64,000 nucleotides of DNA from Datura wrightii. Taxonomy: Eukaryota > Streptophyta > Magnoliopsida > Solanales > Solanaceae. Location: NCBI GenBank assembly GCA_035772735.1, contig JASDFA010000016.1, positions 145,836,501 to 145,900,500 on the forward strand, read 5' to 3'. A program made the translations under genes and the position numbers. Within the stretch, counting starts at the first letter, position 1; every line of letters begins with the position of its first letter. This document shows, piece by piece, positions 41,401 through 53,287 of this stretch. The notes beneath the pieces are model-generated. The model worked only from the letters and a program-made list of their open reading frames with translations, did no database searches and was not told the DNA's origin.

Positions 41401-42600
41401 AAAAAGTAAAATCAAAGGATGGATAAGAATTCCTTGAATCGACTACTCTTCAACATCATCATCAGCCTCTTCATTCTCATCGTCGTCACCTCTTTGGTCT
41501 GTCCCATCTTACTCATCAAAGCTCGCAAAAAATTCAACAATTGGTCCTGGACTATCGATGGGGTAGCCATGGCCTTATCAAGGAGGCTTATATCAGGGTC
41601 AGCCATGGGTGCCCTATTTTAGAGCTCTCGAACATCATCTCAGAGGGATGAGACCACTCCTTCAACCACATCCACGCGGGAGTATAGCTTGTTCAAGCTC
41701 TCAAATACATCCTTCATCACCTTCTTCACCGACCTTTGGATGAGAGCTGGCAAGTTTTGACCCAATATCTGGAGTTGGTTTTCATGAGATTGTGTCATTT
41801 CCACTAGCTTTTGGATCTCACTTTGTCCTAGAGGATGAAGGAAGAGGTAAATTCATATGGAGTAGTGCCTCTCCTAAAGTATGCCCTGACATCTGGGGGT
41901 TTGGCTCATTGAGGTCAGGAGCTATGGAGGTTTGAGATATGTTATGAGAGGTTGAGTCTTTGGGTGCATCCCAAGATGGTAACCTCTTTTTTTACTTTTG
42001 GGAGCATCAGCATCCCTCTTCTTCTCTACACCAGCCACACCTGTAGCAGAGCTAGGCTTTTCATCAGGAAATAAAGGGACTCCCGCTTTTTGGCAAAGTT
42101 GGCTTATGAGCACTGGGTATGACATGGAGTCTCCTTATTGTCTAGCATTTCTCTTCATCTAGGTGGCCACCACTTCACCAACATTTATGGGCACCCCGGA
42201 TATGATCCAAGAAATTAATATGGCCAGCTCGAATTTTACCCGCTGATCCTTTTTAGACGGCATGATACGACAGCACACAAATTCTAGCCACAATTTGTCC
42301 TTAAATTTGAGGTCTTTCCTTGCAATTTTGCACCCCATGGTGGCCTAGACTAGCTGACTATTTGCAATGATGCATGCTACCTAACCAAACTGATCATCCT
42401 TATTTACTATCCTTGTTTCCAACTCGATCCCTGAGTCGATCTCATCCTCCTAAAAGATGGCATTAATATCATTAGGAGTGATGTCCACTGCCACACCTCA
42501 AATCACGACTGAGCGTAGGCAAGGGAAATCATCTACTTTCCCTTTGTGCTTTATGGCATCTTGCTTCGCTTGATGCAAGGCATAAAACACTGGAACCATA
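41401..42600 (-). pseudogene. Plant transposon-protein-like ORF remnant
   Basis: Minus-strand pieces carry the pattern of the 'putative plant transposon protein' region common in plant gypsy-like repeats. 42125-41922 begins MSYPVLISQLCQKAGVPLFP and then has a basic region (KKRDADAPKSKKRGY). 41606-41412 is an acidic/Met-rich tail. The N-terminal side of the same protein continues across the solo LTR at 45026-45298. Frames are interrupted. Molecular function is unknown. Confidence 0.6.
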
Positions 42601-45021
42601 TGTAACACCCCAAAACATTCCTAGTCCAAACTCATACTTTGCATGAAAAACTAGATAAAAGTAGAAGATTTTTGTCTCAGGATGACTCAGACAATGAGTC
42701 ATTGTCGGCACCAACAGATCGTTGTATAAGTCATGGTTTGATATGCAAGTTTTTTATTCAGGAACCAATGTGTCATGAAACAACCCATTACGAAAGAGTA
42801 ACGAGTCATTCTGTGGAGTTGTTTTGCTTAGTACAGAAATTTGCCAGACATCTCCCAGAAGAAACAAGTGGAACCAATGACTCGTTGTAACCTCTAAGAA
42901 GTCGTTGTTTCCACCCGTTGCTAGATCTAGAAATCCATCAGGTCAAGGCGGTGGTAACAACAGACAGTTACCATGACTCATGGGTTCTACAAATAAGTCA
43001 TGGTCTCGCCCGTTGGAGAGGGGTCCAGTGTTTTGCTCGAAAAACTTACCAGTGACCACGAGAGGTGTCAATGACCCATTTGTTTGTCCAAATGAGTCGT
43101 GGTCTCCTTTTGTTGCCAGTGTCTAGTGAAAGCAGATTTTAGGACCAGGACCAGCGACTTGTCCCAATGAGTCGTGGTGTCAACCAATGACTCGTTTTGT
43201 GACCCATTGGTCCCCATCGGGCAGTTTTTAGACTTTTATCTCAATGGAAATTTTGTAATTTCCCATACTTTTAACTCCTAAACTACATCACTTAGGGTGT
43301 TTAAGGGAGGTATTTTAAAGGTATAGTCGACCCTCTCCCTCATTCCTTCCAAAAACCCAAATAATAGAAGTACCATCTACGCAGGCAGTTCTCTCAAAGC
43401 AAGCTAGGGTTTTTGAGTTTTCTTCTAAGATTCTCTGAGTTCTTCCCAAGGAATTTGACTCCAGGTATATGGGAATTCAACAAGGGAGTTGCTCTTCCCT
43501 TGTGCCCCAAAAACCCTACTGTAATTTCTTATCTGTCCTAGCCTTGAATATTAGAAATAAGGTTATTTTCAGCCAAATTCTGATTTAATTCTTGTGGATT
43601 TTTGTTCATATGAATTCTTTCTATGTTTCCACTACTTAGTGATCATGTTGCTACTTTTTTCATGTGATTTGGTTTTAGCCCTAATTCTATCAATGCAGTA
43701 AATTAGGTCTTGCATAGTTGACTAGATTTTAATGTTGCTTGACACTATTAGTTTTTTTGAATTCCCATGTTATTACTATCACATGAATTCTCAATAAGTT
43801 TTCGTGTTAGTTCAATCTCAGTCAGAAAATTAGCACTTTCTGCATCTTTCCAGTAAGTCACCTGATCAGTTTGACAATAGTCAAATCTTGAGGAGTTCAG
43901 TTCAGTAATACTCCCTAGTTTCAGTCATCAGTTAGTTCTCTAGACAGTTACGATACTTCTAGATAAGTAGCTCTGACCTGTCTTAGAACCATTAGTATCA
44001 GTTATCCGTTAGTTATTTAGACGGTTACACAGTTTTAGAACACTAGTTTTCAGTTATCTAGTCCTATAGACTTTCAGGTTATTTCCAGATAAGTAGTCCT
44101 GACTAGTCTAGGACCCTAGTTTTGAACTATCAACTTAGCAGTCAAGTTAGGGCTATCCAGTGGGTGTAGTACTTAGCACCGAGTGGACTAGGGTTCTAGC
44201 ACACCTAGGCTCCCAGAACTACGTTGCCGCCATAGGTTATTGGCCCAACGGCCCCAGACTTGTGATCACCCAGCTCAGCCACTATACCTTGGCAAGGTAC
44301 ATTGGGCTTTCTCCGATAGGGTGTATACATCGGACTCCACATTAAGCTCATATGGTTATACAGCGGTTATAGACTCTCCCATTTGTCAGTACAGTTCAGT
44401 TTAACTCAGTTTCAGTTTAGCTCACTTCAGTCATTCAGTTTGAGGACATGTTTATGACCGTCAGTCAGGGTCATTATTGACCATATCATAGTTATAGCTC
44501 ATCTTTTATCAGTATTCAATATTAGCTGGTCATTTCATGTTATTTCAGTTCATTGCTTATTTTTCCATGCTTTTTGTATATCTCACTTACTCAGTACATT
44601 CAAAATACTGACGCATACTTCCTATGCTATATCATATTATGATACAGGTGTATGTTCACAATCTCAACATCATCAGTAGTGCCTCCCGACGATACCAGTA
44701 GCATTCCTATTGGTTAGTTGTCATCTTCCGAGGACGATGCTTTCTTTTTAGTTAGTTCAGTACTTAGTCAGATTTTAGAGTTAGCTGGGGGCGTGTCCCA
44801 GCAACTCACCAGTTAGTATTAACTTCCAAACATAGATGTTCAGTATTTAGTACAATTATGTTTATTCTTTTCAAAACAGTTTTACTTGGATGACTATTTT
44901 ATACATCTTCTGCTTATGTTTACTCAGTTTATCAGTGTGATGTTAGACCATGGGTTAGCTTGGGGTCTCTTATGTCACCAAGTACCATGTCCTATCTAGG
45001 GTGTATACCCGGGTCGTGACA
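42601..45021 (+). mobile_element. Solo LTR (Tekay-like) with perfect 5-bp target duplication
   Basis: It starts TGTAACACCCC and ends GGTCGTGACA. It is flanked by ccata on both sides (42596-42600 and 45022-45026). Internal landmarks match the other Tekay-like LTRs: the iterated GAGTCGTGG words in the first 600 bp, a GTAGTACTTAGCACCGAGTGG-like block (44164), the TTCCGAGGACGATGC block (44727) and the CCATGGGTTAGCTTGGGGTCTC block (44949). The lack of any internal region plus the duplication shows removal by LTR-LTR recombination. Confidence 0.92.
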
Positions 45022-45026
45022 CCATA

Positions 45027-45298
45027 TTTGGGAAGTAGTTTGGTAGAGGCTCTGTAAACATGTGCCAATGCCTCTCATTGAATTGGGCATTGTTGTTGGA
45101 AAAGTCGTCTCCCAACCATGCCTGTCGAAGCGCCTCTCTATAGTGATTGGTCTCTCTACACATGTGAGGTAGTGCTTCTTCATGTCAGGCACATAGAGGA
45201 TGATTGCATCCCTAGTGTTGGTAGAGCCTGGGGTTCCTTTAGCTTTTCCTTTCCCATTGCTTTTGGATGTGGAAGGGCCTTCCCTTTTTGTTGTTATC
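45027..45298 (-). pseudogene. Continuation of the plant transposon-protein-like ORF
   Basis: The minus-strand frame 45298-about 44992 (entering the solo LTR) carries TSKSNGKGKAKGTPG and VERPITIERRFDRHGWETTF. The same strand and context as 41401-42600 show that the solo LTR split one older ORF. On its upstream side it is cut by the 5' LTR at 45299. Confidence 0.55.
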
Positions 45299-46844
45299 TG
45301 GGCATAATACGTGCCCAAGTTCTATTTTATATCTTTATTTAGTCAAGTTTGTCAATTTAATTAATTGTATTCTCATGTGATTTTACATAATTTCGTGCAT
45401 AAACTATCCAATGTTATTAGCTCTTTGTTTTGTGGGAAAAAATGTTAAAGATGGGCTAAATATGAAGATGCACAAGAAAGGAGGATATTTGGATTGAGTT
45501 GGTATGACAATTGCATAAGATGGTATGAAAAACAGACCTGCCGCACAGCCTAGCGTGCCATGGTGGCTCCGTGTCATGCCCGTGCATGTGCGCACGAGGG
45601 TAGGCAAAGCAGCAGTAGAAGCGCACTATGGCGTCGTGCCACGGCAAGAGACCTACACAATGGCTATCGTGCCATGCTGGGCAATGCGCACAGCACACTG
45701 CCATGCCATAACTACCGAAATTTATAGTAAGCCTCTGCGTTTGCTCCGTGTCACGCAAGCAAATTGGTGCAGCCATCTCCGTGAAATGGACCCGTTTCAC
45801 CCATGGCCAAAAGTTGAAAAATCTCACTTATTATAAATAGGATACTTAGCTTCTTGTTTCATTTATCACGAAATATCTTTGAGAAACTATAAAGGAGTGA
45901 AGGGAGAAGTGAAGAACTCTACCTAGGGTTCATTATTTTTCCTTCTCTTTTAATTATTCTTGTAGGTACGTTACTCTAATCATTTTTTTGAGTATTAGTA
46001 CAAACATGAGTGGCTAAAACCCTTCCTTTAGGTTTGAGGATACGTAATATGGTTGTAAACGCATGATTTCTTCATGGGTTTGAGTTTTAATTGTTGTTTT
46101 GTCTTACATTCTTTATTATTGTTGTTTTTATGCTTGATCACCATGAACACATACGGGTAAAGCTTAGGTAAAAGCTCGAAAGAGTAACCCTAGGCTAGAA
46201 CATAAGAATGTAGGGAGCAAGTTCTTATCTTTACGATAGGATTAGCGGTTAGGATAGAAATTATACCTAATTTTCTTGTTTGGTTATTAAGACAGGATGA
46301 GCTAGACACCGACTTAGAATTTTCACATCACCACTCATATAAGTAGTTGTGAAACTAAGTTCAGTTGAATGATTTGAGGTACAAAATTCCATAATCAAGG
46401 GTGCAAACTCCGTAAACCACATCCATGTAGTTAAATCGCTCATGAATTAGGATGTCACATTCTCACTCAACGATGTAGGTGTGAGACGAGTTTGTCGTGT
46501 CTAGAAGTTCGAAAGACCATGAACATAGCAGTTTAATTATGTGAGACAAAAACTAAAGTTTTCATACTCGAACCATTAAGAATTGTAGCATTGCATGATT
46601 ATGGGGCCTTAACTCTAGTTGCTTCTTATATCGTTTCTTGAGTATTTTGTGATCCCCCTTAGACTTAATTAGCATTTCTCAAAAATTTCTATAATCAACA
46701 CTTGTGAAGATTAGTTGTAACACTTGAACTTGAATATTCACTGAATTGGTCCAATTCTTATGGGTCCGACATCCATCTTTGAAAAAGGGCCACTGTATTA
46801 CAAGTACGACTGCGTATGCTTGCGAGTGCGCCGGAGCGCAAACA
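45299..46844 (+). repeat. 5' LTR
   Basis: It pairs with 51405-52973. Starts TGGGCATAAT (the exact first base could be up to ~7 bases further left, at TGTTATCTGGGC) and ends GAGCGCAAACA. It contains a GC-rich block with many TGCCAT/GTGCCA words (45540-45720), a probable TATA box (ATTATAAATAGG, about 45830) and a transcribed-leader-like region. Confidence 0.85.
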
Positions 46845-46850
46845 AGTTTT

Positions 46851-46868
46851 TGGCGCCCTTGCCGGGGA
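46851..46868 (+). other. Primer-binding site (tRNA-Asp type)
   Basis: TGGCGCCCTTGCCGGGGA, one base from the usual plant gypsy Asp-tRNA site TGGCGCCGTTGCCGGGGA. It lies seven bases after the 5' LTR end. Confidence 0.85.
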
Positions 46869-46979
46869 CTGGCAAAGTTTTGTGATTTTTTTTGTTTTTG
46901 TGTGATTCTTAATTTCCTTAAGTATTGAAAAACTTGGTCTTAGTCTGCTACATTGCAGGTAATAGGTTGCGCTTGCAGA

Positions 46980-48040
46980 GTTGGCAAGGAATAGAGAGCT
47001 GGCGGAACCATTGTTAAAACCGAAACGCCAACTGCATTTTCTCAGGAGGGAAGCTCTAGAGAAAAAGTTGAAAAAAGATTACAAGAGTAGTTGCAATGAC
47101 ATCCACCAGTTAGGCAAGCAAAATTGTTACCTGACAAAATGGCAGCCCAAACAGTTCGCGAAGTGGAAATCCCACTTGCAAGAAATGTGACCTCCAGTAT
47201 CGGCAAACCGAAGCCTAGAGGGAACTTTGAATTGAAACAAGACATGGTGCAGATGTTACATTTGAGTGGCTAGTTCACTGGGATGACTCATGAGGACCCA
47301 CAACAGCAGTTACAGAACTTCCTGGAGATTAGTGACACCTTCGTCCCCACCGGAGTGTCAACTGATTATGTCCGACTCACAGTCTTCCCATTTTCATTGT
47401 TGGGAGAGGCAAAGAGGTGGTTGAAGGCTGAGCCACCAAATTCCATTACTTCTTGGGACGACTTAGAAAAGAAGTTCCTTATCAGATTTTTCCCTTCAAG
47501 AAAGACTTCTAAACTAAGGAGTGAAATATTAAGCTTCAAGCAGAGGCCAAAGGAGAACTTGTATTTGGCTTGGGAGAGATTCAAGTCATTATTGAGAGAC
47601 TGCCCCCATCACCAGCAGTCCAATGAAGTTCTAGAGCATACCTTTGTGGAAAGTCTAGACGCACACACCAAAATCTTACTAGATTCTGCATTGGGTGGGC
47701 AAGCACTGGAAAAGACATATGATGAGTTGTACAGTTTGTTGAACAAGATTTCTCAGGTAAATCCAGAGTGGCACAACGATTTATCAAGAGGGGAAAGTAA
47801 GAGAGAAGCAGGGCTGATAGAGGTAGATAGTGTCAATTCCTTGGTGGCACAACTAGCATCATTTCAACATCAGATGATGACTTAGTTCAACAAATTGAGT
47901 ATGAACCAACTGCAGGGACAGGTGAATGCAATTCAGCAGGCTCCTAGTTGGTGTGAAATCTGTGGTAACAATGGGCATAATGCAGAATCGTGCGAGGTAA
48001 ATCCGAAATCTGTCAATTTTGTGGGGAATGTTTAGAGAAA
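46980..48040 (+). pseudogene. gag with zinc knuckle
   Basis: The main open piece is 47283-47885 (200 codons). It has VRLTVFPFSLLGEAKRWL, FLIRFFPSRKTSKLRSEI and LYLAWERFKSLLRDCPHH, the capsid pattern of Tat/Athila-type gag. After a stop, a WCEICGNNGHNAESC zinc knuckle is readable at 47950-47994. An N-terminal piece is at 46981-47190. Stops at 47883 and 48031 break it. Confidence 0.85.
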
Positions 48041-48411
48041 CAATCAGAATTATGGGAACACCTACAACAAGAATTGGCAGAGCCATTCAAATTTCTCTTT
48101 GGTTGGAAATCAAAGTAGGAGCTACCAAATACTTCAGTAACAGTAGTATCAGCAGCAAAACAGGTAGAACAATGGCTAGTCTAGTAGCAGCAACATTGAG
48201 GAGATGTTGTAGAAAATTATGGCTACGCAGACCCAATTGGAAGAAAATCAATAGAGGATGGCATTAGATTTGAAAAATTAGCAGTTGGCCACCCGCAATC
48301 TAAACAACCAGATGGGTCAATTAGCAGCTTCTCAGCACACCATACCTTAGGGAGGATTACCCAATGACACAGATATAAACCCATAATGGGTCAATGCCAT
48401 TAGTTTGAGGA

Positions 48412-49596
48412 GTGGGTAGGCAATTGGGTGATGCACCACCGAAAGAAAAGAGAAATGAGGTACAGTCGGAGTTGATCAGAAAGGGCCATCAACTAACAAG
48501 GGAGATAATAAGAGTGTTATGCAATAAAATGCATAATCATCATTGCAGCCAGCACAGAGACCACCACCACCATTCAGGAAAATACTTAAAGAGCAAGGAG
48601 GAGGAATGCTTTAAAAAATTCTTTGATATTTTCAAAGAACTTCACATGAATTTGCCTTTGCTTGATGTTTTGTAGGGAATGCCCAAGCACGTTAAGTACT
48701 TGAAAGATGTGGTGGCCAAGAAAGTCATATTAGTGGATGTTCACACTATGGCATTGACTGAGGAGTGCAGCTATAGGGTAATGAGCAAGATGCCAAAAAA
48801 GCTCAAAGACCCAGGGGGTTTTACCCTCCCTATACAAATTGGTAAAGTTGAAGTGGTAAGAGCTCTTTGTGATTTAGGGGCAGCAGAAAATCTAATGCCT
48901 CTATCCTTGTTTAACACCTTGGGGTTGGGTCAGCCAAGACCAACATGAGTGATGCTATAGTTCGCATACAATTCTCAAGTGGCACCAGATAGAATAATCG
49001 AGGACCTTCTCAGCACAGTGGGTAAGTTCATTATACCCGTTGATTTCATCATACTTGATTTTAAAGTTGATGATAAGGTACCTCTAATCTTGGGACGACC
49101 ATTCTTGGCTACTGGAGGAGCAATTATAAATGTAAGAGCGGGAACCCTGAAAATGAGGGTCGATGATGAAGAAGAACTCTTCGGGGTCTACCAAGAGATT
49201 AATCCACCCACACACTATAGAGACCTTTGTAAGGTAAGTGTGTTGTCAGAGGCTAAGTGTGGGGTGGCAGGTTCCATATGTCCACAGCTGCAGGAAATGA
49301 TCACATTTCAGGTCGAATCTAGTGGATGGCTTCAAGTAAAGAAGAAGTTGGAAGAAGAGAGGGACAGAGTGGAGGTTGTTTCTTCAAAAAATAAAAAGAG
49401 AAGATGGTTCTCAAAAGGGAACACTGGTTTAAGGATATCCCGAGAAGGATATTCCATGTCGTGCCACGACATAAAATCAGAAGCTGCTTGGGAGGCAACC
49501 CAAAGGTGCCACCGGTACAATTTTATTTTCCTTTTGTTTTATTTTGTGTATTTTCACTTTGTTGTTGTTTTTGGTGGTAAAATTAGCACAGGTTGA
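48412..49596 (+). pseudogene. gag-protease linker and aspartic protease
   Basis: The linker (48412-48675, ending FKKFFDIFKELHMNLPLLDVL) is followed after one stop by 48679-48948 with VDVHTMALTEEC, MPKKLKDPGGFTLP and the active site ALCDLGAAENLMP (DLGA). 48979-49596 continues with FIIPVDFIILDF and VPLILGRPFLATGGA, the protease C-terminal motif, and then a low-complexity tail. Stops at 48677 and 48946 interrupt it. It is clearly homologous to 6400-6990 on the minus strand. Confidence 0.85.
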
Positions 49597-51404
49597 GGGG
49601 AAGTCTGAGTACCCTTAGAAGAGAAAGCTAAGGAGCATGAAAGAGGATAAGTGTGGGGTTGATAACCCACTTGTGCAAGAACGAAAGAAAAAAATGTTGT
49701 TAGCTAGGCGTAGAGGCCTCAGTGAGTATTTTTCACCCTTTTCGTATTTTAATATGATGCTTTGGGGACATAGTATATTTTAAGTGTGGGGTGAGGGAAA
49801 TTTCAAAATTTTTTGCTTACTGATTTCGGGTGGAATTAGTGCTTTGTATGATATTGTTTGATGAAAAAGTTGAGTTGAGTATAATTCACCCACCCGTTGA
49901 TTTTTCTTTCGGTTCTTTTCTGATAGGGGGATCTTTGAACAGACGAATAAAATTTTTCCATTTCTGTACATAATTGTTTTAGTCATAGTTAGGGACTTTT
50001 CCCAAGGATGGATGGATGACGATCATCTTGAGGGAAAATTAGTTTATAGGTTTTTATTTCTGAACCCTTAGCTGATTGATGGCTTGATGTTCTTGTTATG
50101 TGCTATACATGATTGTGAGATGCAAGTGTTGTTAATTTTGAAGCAAGTGAGCAGTTGTATAACTTTGTTTAAGACACCTAGGCTCTTGAATGTGACTCAA
50201 TGTGCTTAAAGCTAAATTTTGCATTCTTGTGATTAGTTGAGTTAAGAGTGCTAAATTTTTCTAGAATTGAGCATGTGCTGTGAGTGTACAGATTTTGAAT
50301 ATTCCATGTGATTGTGTAGTGTCTAGAACTTGCTTAGTGTGTATACAAAGCGAAATGTGGGATGTAGATTGTAAGAGATGATTTAGGCATTTCTTTGAAA
50401 GAGCCTAATTTTAATCCCTTGCTTTACCTACCTTGAATGTTTGATCCTAGTTATCCCCATTGAGCCTTTATCCTATTCTTTGCTAACCACAAAATGAGTT
50501 TAATCCTTTCTTTTCATTAGCCATTAATTTGATCCAAAACTCCTAATCTCATAAGTGAACATGCAAAAGAAGTGAAGGAGTGAAGCGTTGGGAGAAGAAA
50601 GAAAAGAATAGTTGCAGGAGTTAAAGAAAAGACTAGAGGTGCACTTGTTTAAAAATGAATAAGAGTTAGTAGGGAGTAAAAGCTGAAAGGAGTGAAAAAG
50701 AATATTAAAGAAAATTGATCAAGTAATCCTTCCTAGCAGCTTGAGTGTGCCTAAGGAAATGGGAAAATAAAAGAGGAAAATGGGAGTTGAAAAGAATAAA
50801 GATGAAGTAAGAGGATGAAAATTCCTAAGGAAATTGTGATGTATTAAAAGCAATTAGGGAAGATAGTCACTTTCACTGGCAATAATAGTACCTACCCGCC
50901 CTTAGCTTACATTACAATACATTAAGTCCTACTTAATCTTACTTTCAGACATTCTTAAATTGGTGGAGTAAAACACTAAAGGCAAGCTTATGGGTCAATA
51001 CACGTGGCATGTGAATTCTTTTTGAGAGTAAGAGTATTTCTTATTCATATACCCATGCATGTTATAATTTGAAATCATATGAGAAAAAATGGGTAACTCT
51101 CTTGTTGCGAGGGCACATGTTTGATGAAGGATAAAATTCATGTCGGATTTCTTGATTGGTTAATTTGCATGGGTTTGTTAAGATTGAGAGTCGATTCTTG
51201 AGGCTAGGAAGTCTTTACATAGTTATATTTGGTTGTAATGGTTAAATCTTGCATGCTCTATTGTTAACTTGCCATCTAAAATAGTTATTATAGCCTTAGC
51301 TTGAATTTTCTTGCTTCAATTACCTATGTGTGACTCTTCATGTGCATGAGATGTAAAAGAGTTGTTCGAGAAGGAACAAGGCTTTAAATGTGGGGTATTT
51401 ATCT
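49597..51404 (+). other. Non-coding interior between protease and 3' LTR
   Basis: 1.8 kb without recognisable domains on either strand. It has AAGTGTGGGGTT/G tracts (49649-49662, 49781-49795, 51383-51398), a style of polypurine tract also seen in the other gag-protease element. It occupies the place of pol. Confidence 0.6.
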
Positions 51405-52973
51405 TGGGCATAATTACGTGTCCAAGTACTATTTTATATCTTGATTTAGTCATGTTTGTCAATTTAATTAATTGTATTCTCATGTGATTTTGTATAATTT
51501 CTTACATAAACTAACCAATGTGATTAGCTCTTTGTTTTGTAGGAAAAAATGTTAAATATGGGCTAAATATGAAGATGCACGAGCAAGGAGGAGCTTTGGA
51601 TTGAGTTGGGATGACAATTGCACAAGATGGAATGAAAAACAGGCCTGCCACCCAGCCCAGCATGCCACGTCGGCTGACCTGCGCGATAGGCATCGTGTCA
51701 CGCCCGTGCGTGTACGCATGAGGGCAGGCAAAGTAGCAGTAGCAGTCGCGATAGCGCCATTCCACACCAAGGGCCCTGCACGATGGCTACCATGCCATGC
51801 TGGGCAACGCGCACAACACACTGCCATGCGATGCCATGCCACTGCTGAAATTTCCAGTAAGCCTCCGCGTTTGCTACGTGTCACGGAAGCAAATTGGCAC
51901 GACCAACTCCATGACATGGAGCCATTTCACCCACAGCCAAAAGTTGAAAAATCTCACTTAGTATAAATAGGATACTTGGCTTCTTGTTTCATTTATCACG
52001 AAAAATCTTTGGAAAACCGTAAAGGAGCGAAGGGAGAAGTGAAGAACTCTATCTAGGGTTCATTGTTTTGCCTTCTCTTTAATTATTCTTGTAATTACAT
52101 TACTCTAATCATGTTTTTGAGTACTTGTATGAACATGAGTGGCTAATACCCTTCCTCTTGGGTAGAGGCTACATAATATGATTGTAAATGCATAAATTCT
52201 TCATGGGTTGGAGTTTTAGTTGTTTTTTTGTCTTACATTCTTTATTATTGTTGTTTTTATAATTGATCACCATGAAAATATACGCGTTAAGCTTAGGTAA
52301 AAGCTCGAAAGAGTAACCCTAGGCTAGAACATAAGAATGTAGGGAACAAGTTCTTATCCTTACAATAGGATTAGCGGTTAGGATAGAAATTATACCTAAT
52401 TTGCCCTGTTTAGTTACTAAAATGGGATGAGCTAGGCACCGACTTAGAATTGTCACATCACCACTCATAGAAGTAGTGCTGAAACTAAGTCTGGTTAAAT
52501 GATTAGAGGTACGGAAGTCCATAATCAAGGGTGCAAACTCCATAAACCATATCCATATAGATAAATTGCTCATGAATTAGGATGTCACATCCCCGCTCAA
52601 TGATGTAGGTGTGAGACAAGTTTGTCATGTTTAGAGGCTCGAAAGACCATGAACATAGCTTTTTAATTATGTGATACAACAACTGAAGTTTTCATTCTTG
52701 AACCATTGAGAATTGTAGCATTGCATTATTACAGGGCCTTAACTCTAGTTGCTTCTTATATCGTTTCTTGAGTATTTTGTGATCACCCATAGACTTAATT
52801 AGCATTTCCTGAAAATTTATATAATCAACACTTGTGAAGATTAATTGTAACACTTGAACTTGAATATTCACTGAATTGGTCCGGTCCCTGTGGGTTCGAC
52901 ATCCGGCTCTGAAAAAGAGCCATTGTATACTTGTACGACCGCGTACTCTTGCGAGTGCGCCAGAGCGCAAACA
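51405..52973 (+). repeat. 3' LTR
   Basis: It matches the 5' LTR throughout (same TATA region near 51960, same end GAGCGCAAACA). Differences accumulate mainly in the GC-rich block 51640-51850, as expected for methylated CpG decay. Confidence 0.85.
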
Positions 52974-53287
52974 CTATGCTATGTTAGGGAAGAACAATTA
53001 AAAAGACTGGATGCTAGACAAAATGAACATATTTAGTGATAATTGTAAGCACCTGCCTTTCGCAGGTTAAGAACTGCAGTTCGCAGGTGCTTCGCAGGTT
53101 TGCGATAGAGTTGCAGCAAAAATGCCTGGCTCCTGCATTACACCTGCATTTTGTAGGAGTCGATTCATGGTTTGAAGGTTGGAACACATGAGGGAGATAG
53201 TTACCTAAAACTAAATTCCTCACCTGCTCTCCAGCCAGCATTTCACAGATAGGGATCCAAGATTTGCAGGTGTTTGACAGTGGACAA
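52974..53287. other. Spacer between two gypsy elements
   Basis: About 310 bp with no domain. It contains a cluster of TTCGCAGGT words (53056-53105) and a pair of loosely similar TGCATT/CCTGC words. It could be the end of an older element; I cannot assign it. Confidence 0.4.

Larger units (their letters stand above)
45299..52973 (+). mobile_element. Ty3/gypsy gag-protease-only element with paired LTRs
   Basis: Structure: 5' LTR 45299-46844, Asp-tRNA primer site 46851-46868, gag about 46980-48040, gag-protease linker and protease about 48412-49596, 1.8 kb without domains, a TTTAAATGTGGGGTAT polypurine-like tract (51383-51398), and 3' LTR 51405-52973. No RT, RNase H or integrase motif is present. 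LTRs are clearly similar but diverged. I found no exact 5-bp duplication (5' flank ttatc, 3' flank ctatg). It probably depended on an autonomous relative. Confidence 0.85.

Noticed and set aside
45456..45836. Opposed GC-rich ORFs (45456-45827 minus, 45525-45836 plus; also 51552-51966)
   Set aside because: They lie in the GC-rich block of the paired LTRs, have no domain, and are not kept between the two LTRs.
45294..52978. 5-bp target duplication around the gag-protease element
   Set aside because: Flanks ttatc and ctatg do not match, and shifting the LTR start by a few bases does not help. Not claimed.
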